NCBI RefSeq assembly: GCF_902168175.1
Contig: NZ_CABHOU010000059.1
Span: 186,001-250,000, forward strand
Reading direction: 5' to 3'
DNA from: an uncultured Chitinophaga sp.
Lineage (GTDB): Bacteria; Bacteroidota; Bacteroidia; Chitinophagales; Chitinophagaceae
Length of the DNA: 64,000 bases
Below, piece by piece: positions 9,327-18,437 of the stretch. The notes under the pieces were generated by a model that worked only from the letters and a program-made list of their open reading frames with translations, was not told where the DNA came from and did not search any database. Within the stretch, counting starts at the first letter, position 1, and each line of letters begins with the position of its first letter. A program made the position numbers and the translations under genes.

Positions 9327-11771
9327 CTACACATAATCTACATCGGGTAAAATAACCACGGAACGGAACTGCTTTTCTGTTTGCAGTTTAATAAAGTATT
9401 CTTTCAGCAACTCTTTTATGCGCATGATAGATTGCGAGTCGCGGGGAAGTTTGACCATCATTTCCTGCAGGTAGTTGCCGCGTACACGGCTTACCAGTGG
9501 CGTTGCCGGGCCCACCAGTTTATCGCCCAGCTGCGGCTGCAGCCAATTACCCAGTACCTGGGCGGCTCTTTCCACGGTTTGTTCATTTTTATGACGCATC
9601 GTAATACGCAGCATCCTTACAAACGGTGGGTAACCAAAGTATTGCCGTTCGGCTATTTCGGCGTCGTACATCGCGCGGTAGTTGTGGTCCACCACGTATT
9701 GTAACACCGGGTGCCGGGTATTGCTGGCCTGAATCAGCACCCTGCCCTTACCATGCTTCCGGCCCGAACGACCACTCACCTGCTCCATCAACTGGTAAGC
9801 ACGTTCATTCACCCTGAAGTCGGGGTAACTTAACAGGCTGTCTGCACTTAACACCCCCACCAAATCAACGTTTTCAAAGTCAAGCCCCTTTACCACCATC
9901 TGCGTACCTACCAGTATATCGATCGTACGCTGCTCCAGCGCCTGGATCATCTTATTATGACTGTCCTTGTTACGCACACTGTCCACGTCCATACGGGCAA
10001 TCCTAGCATCAGGGAAGGTTTCACGCAGATCGTCTTCGATCTTTTCGGTGCCGAAACTTTTGGGTAATAGGGTCTGGCTGCCACAGGCAGTACAGGTGTA
10101 TATGTAAGGATAACGCGTGCCGCAATAATGGCAGTGCAGTTTATCCTGTTGTTTATGATAAGTAAGCGATACGTCGCATTGTTTACAATGTGGTATCCAT
10201 CCACAGGTGGTGCATAACAGGAAGGGCGCATAACCACGCCGGTTCTGGAAAAGGATCACCTGCTTTTTATTGGCGATAGTTTCCCTGATGGCCGTTTCCA
10301 GGGCCTCGGTAATATTGCCCTTCATCTTTTTAGCCGCCAGCTCGGGCTTGATGTCTACAATTTCGATAGCGGGCATTTCTATACCGCCGAACCTTTCACC
10401 TAAATACACCAGTCCGTATTTGCCCTGCTGTGCATTAAAGTAAGATTCAACAGCCGGGGTGGCAGATCCGAGTAATACTTTCGCCTTAAACAATCCGGCG
10501 TAATAGATTGCCGCATCACGGGCGTGGTAACGGGGAGCTGGTTCCTGTTGTTTAAAAGAACCATCGTGCTCTTCGTCAAGAATAATTAATCCGAGATCGC
10601 GAAAAGGCAGTAACAGGCTGGAACGGGCGCCCAGTACGATGCTGATCTCGCCGCTTTTAACTTTGTTCCATATTTCTACCCGCTCGTTGTTGTTAAATCG
10701 GGAATGATAAATACCGATTTTACCGGCAAAGTGTTTCTGCAGGCGACGGATAATCTGGGCCGTCAGCGCTATTTCAGGCAGCAGGTACAATACCTGTTTG
10801 CCTTTGGCTAGGCAGTCCTCTATCAGTTTTACATATATCTGGGTTTTACCGCTGGAAGTTACACCATGCAGTAAAGTCACCTGTTTCTGGTCGAAGCACT
10901 GGTATATTTCCGATAAGGCCTTCGCCTGGGCGGTACTCAGTTCAAAATCCACCTTAATCTCTGCTTTTCCCATTTGCACACGGTCCACGGTGCGCTTCTC
11001 TACCCAAAGGATATTTTTATCCACCAGCCCCTTCAGTTGTGCCGCGTTGGCGCCCGACTTCTTCAGCAATTCGCTTTGCAGCACATCGCCCTGGGTTTTG
11101 GATAAGTGCAGGTAGGCAAGCAGCAACTCCATTTGTTTCGGCGCCCGGGAAAGCTCATCGAACAGAGGGCCCAGTTGCTCATCCGTAGCGTACGAGGGGT
11201 TCATTTGCACGTAGTTCTCTTTCTTCTCCCGGTAAGCTTCTTTCATCTCCTCATACACAAGGCATACCCGCTTCTCTATCAACTGTTTAATGACGGAGTA
11301 CACGTCCGCCTTGTCAAGTATCATCTGGATTTCCGCGATACGCAGCTCCTTACGGATCTGGAGCGCTTCTGCCAGCATATACTCATCGTCAGACAGCATG
11401 GTGTAATCATCACCAAACGCCTCGTTATATTGTAAAACTGTTTCGCTGCTAAGTTTAAGGTGGGCGGGCAGGGCTGCGTTAAGCACCTCGCCTTCTGTAC
11501 ACATATAATACGATGCCAGCCACGACCAAAAGGCCGTTTGGGTAGGGTACACCACCGGCTCTTTGTCAAGCTGGTCCATGATGGGCTTACATTTGTAAGC
11601 GCCGGGGGCCTGACTGTGAATGGCTTTCACAATACCAGCATACTTCTTCTGTTTACCCAGCTGTACCGCCACACGGCTGCCCACCTGTAAAGTGGCCTCC
11701 ATTTCAGGTGGTACTGCGTAGGTGTAATTCCGGGGCAGGGCCAGCGGTATTATGACATCGGCAAACTTCAT
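9327..11771 (-). CDS. priA: Primosomal replication protein N' (PriA helicase)
   Basis: An 814-residue PriA, the 3'-5' helicase that reloads the replisome at stalled forks. An N-terminal 3'-DNA-binding domain spans about residues 1-105. The helicase core has Walker A GVTSSGKT near residue 303 and a DEEHD box. Eight cysteines (CTTCG, CKQC, CHYC, CTAC) form the two zinc sites between the helicase motifs, and a C-terminal domain follows. Its ATG overlaps the plsC stop codon (ATGA, 11768-11771), so it is translationally coupled to plsC upstream. Confidence 0.97.
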   Translation of the reverse strand: MKFADVIIPLALPRNYTYAVPPEMEATLQVGSRVAVQLGKQKKYAGIVKAIHSQAPGAYKCKPIMDQLDKEPVVYPTQTAFWSWLASYYMCTEGEVLNAALPAHLKLSSETVLQYNEAFGDDYTMLSDDEYMLAEALQIRKELRIAEIQMILDKADVYSVIKQLIEKRVCLVYEEMKEAYREKKENYVQMNPSYATDEQLGPLFDELSRAPKQMELLLAYLHLSKTQGDVLQSELLKKSGANAAQLKGLVDKNILWVEKRTVDRVQMGKAEIKVDFELSTAQAKALSEIYQCFDQKQVTLLHGVTSSGKTQIYVKLIEDCLAKGKQVLYLLPEIALTAQIIRRLQKHFAGKIGIYHSRFNNNERVEIWNKVKSGEISIVLGARSSLLLPFRDLGLIILDEEHDGSFKQQEPAPRYHARDAAIYYAGLFKAKVLLGSATPAVESYFNAQQGKYGLVYLGERFGGIEMPAIEIVDIKPELAAKKMKGNITEALETAIRETIANKKQVILFQNRRGYAPFLLCTTCGWIPHCKQCDVSLTYHKQQDKLHCHYCGTRYPYIYTCTACGSQTLLPKSFGTEKIEDDLRETFPDARIARMDVDSVRNKDSHNKMIQALEQRTIDILVGTQMVVKGLDFENVDLVGVLSADSLLSYPDFRVNERAYQLMEQVSGRSGRKHGKGRVLIQASNTRHPVLQYVVDHNYRAMYDAEIAERQYFGYPPFVRMLRITMRHKNEQTVERAAQVLGNWLQPQLGDKLVGPATPLVSRVRGNYLQEMMVKLPRDSQSIMRIKELLKEYFIKLQTEKQFRSVVILPDVDYV

Positions 11772-12532
11772 GCGGGTTGTAAACTGGGATAGGTGTGATA
11801 TTTTCTTAATTCGGCGTCCATCATATCGTACACCTTTTTCTTCAGTTCTGGCAAATCGGCCATAGTAAGACCTTTTACCGAAACTTTAGGCAGCCACACT
11901 ACCCTGTTTTGACCAGGTGTAAGCGACAGCAGGCCTTTAGCGCGCAGCCGGTGGTTGCTGTCTACATATAAAACGGGGCGTATGTCTGTTTCCATTTCTA
12001 TGGCCATACGAAAAGCGCCGTCGTGAAAGCTGCGTAAGGGCTGGCCGGTGTAATTGGTCGTTCCTTCAGGAAAAACCAACATAGACACGCCTTCTTTAAG
12101 GGTTGCCTTCATGGTGCGTACGCTATTGGCGCGGGCCCGGGCGTTTTTACGGTCTACCAGTACTACCGACTGGCGGTAGATAAAACCGAAGGCCGGTATT
12201 TTTACCATTTCTATCTTCCCGAGCGGACGGAAGGGCAAACGCATCACCTTTACCGCAATGGCAGCGTCCAGGTAAGAAAGATGGTTGGCCACATAAATAA
12301 CCGGCTCCTTATCTTCTGCCTCGTACCTGATGCGTTTAAACCAGATGCCCACCAGCGGAAACCAGGTATGGGCCCAGAAACGCAGGAAGTAAAACACCAT
12401 ATTCCCTCCCCGGATCTTACCGAACAGGGAAACCAGGAAAATACCCGGCAGTATGAGGAACATGATGCCGATAAACCAGATGGCGGCGTGAATGTTGTAA
12501 ATGGCAAGGAGAATATTCCGGATTAAACGCAT
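11768..12532 (-). CDS. plsC: 1-acyl-sn-glycerol-3-phosphate acyltransferase (PlsC family)
   Basis: A 254-residue membrane acyltransferase. The catalytic H-x4-D motif is seen in NHLSYLD and the acceptor-binding PEGTT motif about 75 residues later. One or two membrane segments occupy residues 8-40. It transfers an acyl group to lysophosphatidic acid to make phosphatidic acid at the inner membrane. I use the ATG at 12532 (MRLIRN); the frame extends 24 codons upstream, but those residues are unlike the family. It is the first gene of a plsC-priA pair with a 4-base overlap. Confidence 0.88.
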   Translation of the reverse strand: MRLIRNILLAIYNIHAAIWFIGIMFLILPGIFLVSLFGKIRGGNMVFYFLRFWAHTWFPLVGIWFKRIRYEAEDKEPVIYVANHLSYLDAAIAVKVMRLPFRPLGKIEMVKIPAFGFIYRQSVVLVDRKNARARANSVRTMKATLKEGVSMLVFPEGTTNYTGQPLRSFHDGAFRMAIEMETDIRPVLYVDSNHRLRAKGLLSLTPGQNRVVWLPKVSVKGLTMADLPELKKKVYDMMDAELRKYHTYPSLQPA

Positions 12533-12624
12533 AGTTAGGTGCAAGTAAACAGCAAAATGCGAAAATAAACAAATTGAAGTGATCCTTCCCCTTTTCCTTA
12601 CCATGCCATGACATAAAAAGTTCC

Positions 12625-12632
12625 TACCTTTG
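12625..12632 (+). promoter_or_regulatory. -7 box of mtaB, implying a near-leaderless mRNA
   Basis: TACCTTTG matches the consensus exactly. Only 8 bases separate it from the ATG at 12641, so transcription would start at or one or two bases before the start codon. No clear -33 TTTG is seen. Confidence 0.55.
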
Positions 12633-12640
12633 CCATCCTT

Positions 12641-13921
12641 ATGACACGGGCTAAATCAGTAGCATTTCACACATTGGGCTGCAAGCTTAACTTTTCCGAA
12701 ACCTCCACTATTGGCAGGATGCTGGAAAACGATGGATTCGTTAAAAAAGATTTTGACGAGCAGGCCGACGTATATGTGATCAATACCTGTTCGGTAACAG
12801 ACAATGCAGACAAGGAGTGCCGCCAGTTGGTACGCCGTATACAACGCCGCGCCCCGGAGAGCCTGGTGGTGATTACCGGTTGTTATGCACAACTCAAACC
12901 ACAGGAAATTGCAAGTATAGAGGGGGTTGACCTGGTGCTGGGCGCTGCCGAAAAGTTCAATATCGTAGATCATCTTAAGGAGCTTACTAAGGGCGACAGT
13001 GCTAAAATCTGCTCCTGCGACATAGAAGACGTTAACACTTTCCATTCCTCCTACTCCGTAAACGACCGCACCCGTACCTTCCTGAAGGTGCAGGACGGCT
13101 GCGATTACAATTGCAGCTTTTGCACTATACCCATGGCCCGCGGCATCAGCCGTAGCGATAGTGTGGCTAATGTACTGATAAACGTACGCGAACTGGCTGC
13201 CAGTGGTGTAAAGGAAATAGTACTTACCGGCGTAAACCTCGGCGATTTTGGCAAGGGGCTTATCGGTGGTAAAAAGAGAGAAGAAAGTTTTTACGAGTTA
13301 ATACAGGAGCTGGACAAGGTTGAAGGAATTGAGCGTTACCGCATTTCTTCCATCGAACCCAATTTACTGAGTAATGAAATCATAGAATTTGTGGCGAACA
13401 GTAAAAAGTTCATGCCGCATTTCCATATTCCGCTGCAAAGCGGCAGCAACGATGTACTGGCTTTAATGCGCCGCCGTTACCGCCGTGAATTATATGCAGA
13501 AAAGGTAGCACTGATCAAACAATTTATGCCGCATGCCTGCATTGGCGTAGACGTGATCGTTGGCTTCCCGGCAGAATCTGATGCGCACTTCGACGACACT
13601 TACCAGTTCCTTCACGACCTGGATGTATCGTACTTCCACGTGTTCACTTACTCAGAGAGAAGTAATACGCATGCCCTCGAAATAAAACCGGTAGTACCGG
13701 TTAATATCCGTAACGAACGTAACAAAGCCCTTCGTAACCTAAGCCACAAAAAAATGCAGTACTTTACAGCACAGCATGTTGGCCAAACACGTAAGGTATT
13801 GTTTGAACGTCACAGTAATAAGGATGGTATGATGGAAGGTTATACCGATAACTATATCAAGATTACCACCCCGCATCGGAGCGAATGGGAGAACAATCTT
13901 GTAGACTGGGAAATCAGGTAA
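12641..13921 (+). CDS. mtaB: tRNA (N6-L-threonylcarbamoyladenosine-37-C2) methylthiotransferase MtaB
   Basis: A 426-residue radical-SAM methylthiotransferase that converts t6A37 to ms2t6A in tRNAs reading ANN codons. The N-terminal UPF0004 domain has its three cluster cysteines in LGCKLNFSE, NTCSVTD and TGCYAQ. The radical-SAM cluster is C-x3-C-x2-C in CDYNCSFC, and a TRAM-like RNA-binding region forms the last ~55 residues. The GCKLN signature and CSFCTIPMARG point to MtaB rather than MiaB or RimO. The conserved VAFHTLGCK starts at residue 7, which fixes the start at 12641 despite the very short distance from the -7 box. Confidence 0.95.
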   Translation: MTRAKSVAFHTLGCKLNFSETSTIGRMLENDGFVKKDFDEQADVYVINTCSVTDNADKECRQLVRRIQRRAPESLVVITGCYAQLKPQEIASIEGVDLVLGAAEKFNIVDHLKELTKGDSAKICSCDIEDVNTFHSSYSVNDRTRTFLKVQDGCDYNCSFCTIPMARGISRSDSVANVLINVRELAASGVKEIVLTGVNLGDFGKGLIGGKKREESFYELIQELDKVEGIERYRISSIEPNLLSNEIIEFVANSKKFMPHFHIPLQSGSNDVLALMRRRYRRELYAEKVALIKQFMPHACIGVDVIVGFPAESDAHFDDTYQFLHDLDVSYFHVFTYSERSNTHALEIKPVVPVNIRNERNKALRNLSHKKMQYFTAQHVGQTRKVLFERHSNKDGMMEGYTDNYIKITTPHRSEWENNLVDWEIR

Positions 13922-14040
13922 GATTTTTCCTCTAATGAGATGAAACATTCCCACCCTTTGTGGTTAAAGGAATGAGCCGTTTTTCAGGCAATTGGGCACT
14001 TCGTTTTCAGCAGGTTATTTCAGAAGATTTTTAAAAAATA

Positions 14041-14071
14041 TTTGGTGAAATAAAATAAGTTTCTACCTTTG
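14041..14071 (+). promoter_or_regulatory. Promoter of the tRNA-Val pair
   Basis: TTTG at 14041-14044, 19 bases, then TACCTTTG at 14064-14071 is a full Bacteroidota sigma-ABfr type promoter. Transcription should begin near 14078, about 40 bases before the first tRNA. Confidence 0.8.
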
Positions 14072-14118
14072 CAATCCCAACGAACAAAAAGTGTTCTGCT
14101 AAAAAGGGAAAGAGATTA

Positions 14119-14193
14119 GGGAGTTTAGCTCAGCTGGTTCAGAGCATCTGCCTTACAAGCAGAGGGTCGGCGGTTCGAACCCGTCAACTCCCA
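14119..14193 (+). tRNA. tRNA-Val (anticodon TAC), copy 1
   Basis: A 75-nt cloverleaf: acceptor GGGAGTT pairs with AACTCCC, the D arm has AGCTCAGCTGGTT, the anticodon loop is CTTACAA (anticodon TAC, reading GUA and other Val codons), and the T loop is TTCGAAC. The discriminator is A and no CCA is encoded. Confidence 0.95.
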
Positions 14194-14197
14194 CAAA

Positions 14198-14217
14198 ATA
14201 CCCGATCGGGTTTTTGT
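14198..14217 (+). terminator. Short GC palindrome with T-run in the tRNA spacer
   Basis: ACCCGATCGGGT (14200-14211) is a perfect 12-bp palindrome preceded by A-rich sequence and followed by TTTT. It may be a weak terminator or a processing signal between the two tRNAs. Confidence 0.35.
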
Positions 14218-14241
14218 TCTTAGAAAATAGAAAATTGGTAT

Positions 14242-14316
14242 GGGAGTTTAGCTCAGCTGGTTCAGAGCATCTGCCTTACAAGCAGAGGGTCGGCGGTTCG
14301 AACCCGTCAACTCCCA
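14242..14316 (+). tRNA. tRNA-Val (anticodon TAC), copy 2
   Basis: Identical over all 75 positions to the copy at 14119-14193, with the same TAC anticodon and no encoded CCA. It lies 48 bases downstream of that copy and is probably part of the same transcript. Confidence 0.95.
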
Positions 14317-14320
14317 CAGA

Positions 14321-14356
14321 AAAAGGTTATCAGAAATGATAACCTTTTTTGTTTTA
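14321..14356 (+). terminator. Intrinsic terminator of the tRNA unit
   Basis: AAAAGGTTATCA and TGATAACCTTTT form a long stem around the loop GAAA, followed by a T-run. It lies directly after the second tRNA-Val. Confidence 0.88.
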
Positions 14357-14701
14357 TGGCACTCTGAAAACACATTTCTTCACGGCCTCATCGACAATTT
14401 CTCTTCCCCACTTCTAAATTATATGTAACGCCAAATACCTGGTCAACCAGCAGCTTCATCGCAGCACATGATTGATAAATACCAATGTTATCGCTTTGAG
14501 GTTTCTACAAACAGGTAAACAACTTTTGATAACTATCTCACTCCACATTTGCATCAATCATAAGAAGAATTATGGTAAGAAGTCCTGATGGAGAGAAAGG
14601 AATTATCGGACTGATATTATTGCCCCACACTGATTTATTTCCGGCCTTTTCACTCATGGCAACATATTTGCAGCACGGTTTATACACATACCTGACTATA
14701 T
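14357..14701. other. Gene-free stretch between tRNA terminator and DoxX gene
   Basis: I find no supported gene here. The short plus-strand frame beginning near 14572 has no recognisable features and runs into the DoxX gene. On the minus strand 14388-14504 is open for 39 codons with protein-like composition, but no start or family is recognisable. Confidence 0.5.
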
Positions 14702-15109
14702 ATGAACCATCGCTATCTCGCATTTGCACTGGCACGTATTACGCTGGGCATTAACTTCCTGGGTCACGGACTTGTAAGACTCCCAAAACTGGACGCCTTC
14801 CGCACCGGGATGGTAAAAGATTTCGAACGTACTTTTCTGCCCGGCCCTATTGTATCCGCATTCGCCACTGTACTACCATTTATTGAGTTTGCACTTGGTC
14901 TTTTCCTTATCATCGGCATCTTTACCAAACAATCGCTGGCGGGTTGCGCTATACTGATGATGATACTGTTGTTCGGTACCTGCATGAAAGAAGCCTGGGA
15001 TTCCGCAGGTTCTCAGATGCTGTACGCACTATTTATCGCCTTCCTGTTATTCAACCTGGAATACAACTCCCTATCCATCGACACCAGGAAAAAACCTTCC
15101 ACCTACTGA
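14702..15109 (+). CDS. DoxX family membrane protein
   Basis: A 135-residue, four-helix membrane protein. The first segment ALARITLGINFLGHGLVRL is the typical DoxX start, followed by LPFIEFALGLFLIIGIF, an ILMMILLFGTC helix and a last helix near residues 105-120. DoxX proteins are small inner-membrane proteins found with oxidoreductases; the function is largely unknown. Its last 7 bases overlap the end of the convergent antiporter gene. Confidence 0.8.
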   Translation: MNHRYLAFALARITLGINFLGHGLVRLPKLDAFRTGMVKDFERTFLPGPIVSAFATVLPFIEFALGLFLIIGIFTKQSLAGCAILMMILLFGTCMKEAWDSAGSQMLYALFIAFLLFNLEYNSLSIDTRKKPSTY

Positions 15110-17265
15110 TCTTCGGGTTTAGGAGGATTTTTAAAGATACGTTTCACTGCCTTTCCTATCTTATTAAGGTTGGTAATCTGTTCCTGTATAGGCGTAAGCG
15201 TGAGATCAAGCGCCTGTACACCGGGCTCGATATTTTCCAGTTCTGTTTGTTCGGGATAGATCAGTAAAAGATTGTTATCCTTGAAATGACGCGCCAGTCT
15301 TCCCGGAAGATTTTCCATGTAAGCACTGTACGACAAAGTGCCTTTCCTGGCGGTTACCATAACCAGCAAATCGTCGCGCGAAATACTACGGGCCAGCACC
15401 AGGAAGTCTTCCATATTATCGAAGCGATGGAACGTTACGTCCATCGTCGTTTTGGTTAAACGCATTAATTCGTTCACCGCTCCACCTGTGCGTTCGGTAC
15501 AGTAAAGCTGCAACCTCGCCCCCGCCTGCTTTGCCAGCCGCATCATCTTTTGCATGTAATGGGCAAAACCAAGCTCATATTCGGCGTTTTGAGGCAACAT
15601 CAACACCAGCCTGCGGGCGGTATTTAACGGGTGCATTAACTGGCAGATATACACGGTTTCCCAAACACCCTGCAACACATTTTCCGACGTGGTACCGAAT
15701 AATGTGCCGAACAGGCGATCGGTGGTAGTGTTCTTATCGCTCCAGGCCAGCACTACGTCCGTGACCAGTAACTCTTTTACGGTCCGCGAAATCCCATCGG
15801 ATACGTTGAGGTCCACGCGTGCTACCATCTGTATGTTGTTTTCCGTGGCAGCAGCGTTTATCAGCGCCTTCTCCATCAGTTTATTACTGAGGAATATCTT
15901 TTCCCGGGCCTCCTCGTCATCTTTCACGATGACCAGCGGGTGAATAGGACTGGCTACTGCCGGGTTCCGCATCATCATAGAAAAATCCAGTAAAGGTTCC
16001 AGCTTATCGAAATTAGAAATGGGAATAAGCGTACGTTCTGGACCTGTTGGTATTTCAGGTATCTTCTCCGACTCTACGATCGCCAGTTTTCGCCCGGCAT
16101 TTTGGGTGACGAACGAGCCTACCATACAGGTAATCAGGATAAGGATAACGGTACCGTTCAATACATGTTCGTCAATGATCCCCATATTATAACCAATGAG
16201 TATCACCGCAATTGTTGCTGCTGCGTGGGAACTGCTCAAACCGAAAATAACGTTACGCTGTGCCGGTGTATACTTAAACACGAGCTGCGTAAAAAAGGCT
16301 GCCAGCCATTTACTGAACAAGGCCATTATTGTTAAGGCACCTGCAATAAACAGCGCCTGCTGCCCCTTCAGCAATACCCGCAGGTCTACGATCATTCCCA
16401 CACTGATCAGGAAGAAGGGAATGAACAACGCATTACCCACAAACTCGATCCTGTTCATCAGGGAAGAAGTATGAGGGATGAGCTGATTTAACGCCAGGCC
16501 CGCCAGGAAGGCCCCGATAATGCCTTCCACACCTGCCAGTTCGGCCAGGAAGGCGGCCAGGAATACCAACGCCAGCACAAATATGAAGTGCGAGGTTTTA
16601 TCATCTTTTATCTTCCTGAAAAACCACCGCCCTATTGCCGGAAATACCCATAATATAATAGCGGCAAACACCACTACCGAAATACCTAACTTCAGCCAGA
16701 ACGCGGTATTGAGGTTGCCCTGCTGCGCGCCGGTAATCACCGCCAGTATCAGCAGTACCGCAGTATCGGTAATGATCGTTCCTCCCACTGCCACCGTTAC
16801 GGCCTCGTTCTTGGTAATTCCCAGTCTGCTCGCCAGCGGATAAGCCACCAGTGTATGGGTAGCAAACATGCTCGATACCAGCAAAGTGGCCATCAGGTTA
16901 AAGTGTAGCAGGTAGGTACATACAAAGTAGCCTAACAGTATGGGTATAAAAAAGGTAAATGCGCCAAACACAAGACTACGATGCCTGTTCTTCCTGAACT
17001 CGGTCATATCCAGCTCCAAACCAGCCAGGAACATGATATACAACAACCCAGCCTTACCAAACAGATCGATACTGCCTTTCTCGATCAGGTTAAAACCATG
17101 ACCACCAATAGCCATACCGGCGAGTATAAGGCCGATAATACTGGGTATGCGGAACTTGCGCAGGATTATAGGCGCAAGTAAAATGATGAATAAAACCAGG
17201 GATAAAATGGGAATAGGATCCTTCAAAGGCAGTTTAAAATCCATTAGTAGTACACTTCCAATCAT
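15103..17265 (-). CDS. CPA2 family cation:proton antiporter with Usp-like cytoplasmic tail
   Basis: A 720-residue protein. Residues ~15-405 carry about 12 hydrophobic segments of the Na+/H+ exchanger domain of the KefB/NapA type, with IITDTAVL near residue 165 in the ion-binding region. Residues ~425-700 are soluble and resemble two universal-stress-protein-like domains (LVIVKDDEEAREK; RLVLMLPQNAEYELGFAHYMQKM), not the TrkA-N domain of KefB/C. It probably exchanges Na+ or K+ for protons at the inner membrane. Either the ATG at 17265 or the one at 17244 (MDFKLP) could be used. It is convergent with and overlaps the DoxX gene. Confidence 0.85.
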   Translation of the reverse strand: MIGSVLLMDFKLPLKDPIPILSLVLFIILLAPIILRKFRIPSIIGLILAGMAIGGHGFNLIEKGSIDLFGKAGLLYIMFLAGLELDMTEFRKNRHRSLVFGAFTFFIPILLGYFVCTYLLHFNLMATLLVSSMFATHTLVAYPLASRLGITKNEAVTVAVGGTIITDTAVLLILAVITGAQQGNLNTAFWLKLGISVVVFAAIILWVFPAIGRWFFRKIKDDKTSHFIFVLALVFLAAFLAELAGVEGIIGAFLAGLALNQLIPHTSSLMNRIEFVGNALFIPFFLISVGMIVDLRVLLKGQQALFIAGALTIMALFSKWLAAFFTQLVFKYTPAQRNVIFGLSSSHAAATIAVILIGYNMGIIDEHVLNGTVILILITCMVGSFVTQNAGRKLAIVESEKIPEIPTGPERTLIPISNFDKLEPLLDFSMMMRNPAVASPIHPLVIVKDDEEAREKIFLSNKLMEKALINAAATENNIQMVARVDLNVSDGISRTVKELLVTDVVLAWSDKNTTTDRLFGTLFGTTSENVLQGVWETVYICQLMHPLNTARRLVLMLPQNAEYELGFAHYMQKMMRLAKQAGARLQLYCTERTGGAVNELMRLTKTTMDVTFHRFDNMEDFLVLARSISRDDLLVMVTARKGTLSYSAYMENLPGRLARHFKDNNLLLIYPEQTELENIEPGVQALDLTLTPIQEQITNLNKIGKAVKRIFKNPPKPEDQ

Positions 17266-17360
17266 AACTCGTTAATTTTCTATCGACTGCTTATAACCTC
17301 AATACTGCAACTTACAAATTTCCGGAGGCTCCCGGAAGATAAAAATTTATCAACGGCCCC

Positions 17361-17389
17361 TTGAACCGTGCGAATTATGTTTAATTTTG
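17361..17389 (+). promoter_or_regulatory. Promoter of clpS-aat
   Basis: TTG at 17361-17363, 18 bases, then TAATTTTG at 17382-17389. Transcription should start near 17396, which excludes the upstream in-frame start at 17368 and supports ATG 17416 for clpS. Confidence 0.75.
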
Positions 17390-17415
17390 TAATAAAGCTA
17401 AACACCCGGTTTAAA

Positions 17416-17724
17416 ATGCACCACCAAACAAAAACAGGCGAACAGATAAAGGAATTGGAAGATGTAATGGTAGCGGAGGATGAAGAATTTCCCTACAGCC
17501 TCGTCGTTTGGAACGATGAAGTAAACTCCTTCGACTGGGTAATCAAATCCCTGGTGGAAGTATGCGGCCATACTGAAGAACAGGCCGAACAGTGCGCCAT
17601 TATCATTCACCACAACGGTAAATATGCCGTTAAAATGGGTAGCTACACTGACCTCCGCCCCATGTGCCTGGCCCTTTTAGACAGAGGCATCAGCGCCAGT
17701 GTCGAAGAAACCGTGCCGCTGTAA
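17416..17724 (+). CDS. clpS: ATP-dependent Clp protease adaptor ClpS
   Basis: A 102-residue ClpS, the adaptor that binds N-degrons (N-terminal Leu, Phe, Tyr, Trp) and hands them to a Clp chaperone-protease. The core motifs are present: LVVWNDEVNSFDWVI with the NDxxN substrate-gate residues, HHNGKYAVKMG, and the acidic flexible N-terminal segment. The longer frame from 17368 would start upstream of the predicted transcription start, so I use ATG 17416. Its stop is one base before the aat start, so the two genes form an N-degron operon: aat makes the signal, clpS reads it. Confidence 0.93.
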   Translation: MHHQTKTGEQIKELEDVMVAEDEEFPYSLVVWNDEVNSFDWVIKSLVEVCGHTEEQAEQCAIIIHHNGKYAVKMGSYTDLRPMCLALLDRGISASVEETVPL

Positions 17725-17725
17725 C

Positions 17726-18370
17726 ATGCCGGTATTCGAACTCGACAAAACACTCGTATTTCCCCCGGTACACCTGGCCGAACCTGATGGCCTGCTGGCC
17801 TACGGCGGCGACCTTCGCCCCGAACGCCTGCTGCTGGCCTATCGCTCCGGCATATTTCCCTGGTATTCGGAAAAACCCATCCTCTGGTGGAGCCCCGATC
17901 CCCGTTTCGTACTCAGGCCTGCCGACCTTAAAGTATCGGCCAGCATGAAACAGGTCCTTAAAAAAGGGATCTTTAACATTACCGTTAATAAAGACTTTAG
18001 CGCGGTGATGTCCAACTGCGGCCGTATAGCCCGCCCCGGCCAGGATAGCACCTGGATTACCAAAGAAATGCTGAAAGCTTACGAAAAGCTACATGAAATG
18101 GGCCATGCCGTGTCCGTGGAATGCTGGCAGGAAAACAAGCTGGTAGGCGGCTTATATGGCATCAGGATCGGTAAATGTTTCTTCGGCGAATCAATGTTCG
18201 CCAAAGCAAGTAATGCCTCTAAAGCTGCCTTTATCACCTACGTACGGCAGCTCCAGGAAGAAGGTATTGTGCTTATCGACTGCCAGGTAGAAACGGAACA
18301 TCTGGCCTCATTGGGCGCAGGTTTCATGAGCCGGAAGGATTTTATACAAACGATTCAGGAGAACTTTTAG
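17726..18370 (+). CDS. aat: Leucyl/phenylalanyl-tRNA--protein transferase Aat
   Basis: A 214-residue aminoacyl-transferase that adds Leu or Phe to the N terminus of proteins starting with Arg or Lys. The family signatures FPPVHLAEPDGLLAYGGDL, YRSGIFPWY and the ESMFAKASNASKAAF block are all intact. The ATG at 17726 is one base after the clpS stop; an earlier in-frame start at 17699 lies inside clpS and adds only unconserved residues. The pairing with clpS places it in the N-degron pathway. Confidence 0.95.
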   Translation: MPVFELDKTLVFPPVHLAEPDGLLAYGGDLRPERLLLAYRSGIFPWYSEKPILWWSPDPRFVLRPADLKVSASMKQVLKKGIFNITVNKDFSAVMSNCGRIARPGQDSTWITKEMLKAYEKLHEMGHAVSVECWQENKLVGGLYGIRIGKCFFGESMFAKASNASKAAFITYVRQLQEEGIVLIDCQVETEHLASLGAGFMSRKDFIQTIQENF

Positions 18371-18389
18371 AAAAGCAAACTCATAAAAC

Positions 18390-18430
18390 GGGAAGAGCCC
18401 CGCCGGTTGGCAGGGCTCTTCCCATTTATT
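18390..18430. terminator. Bidirectional terminator between aat and isocitrate dehydrogenase
   Basis: GGGAAGAGCCC (18390-18400) and GGGCTCTTCCC (18413-18423) form a perfect 11-bp stem. Short T and A runs flank it, serving the two convergent genes. Confidence 0.85.
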
Positions 18431-18437
18431 TTCAGGC

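Noticed and set aside
14388..14504. Minus-strand 39-codon open stretch with protein-like composition
   Set aside because: No start codon at a sensible place, no family recognised, too short to support as a gene or pseudogene.
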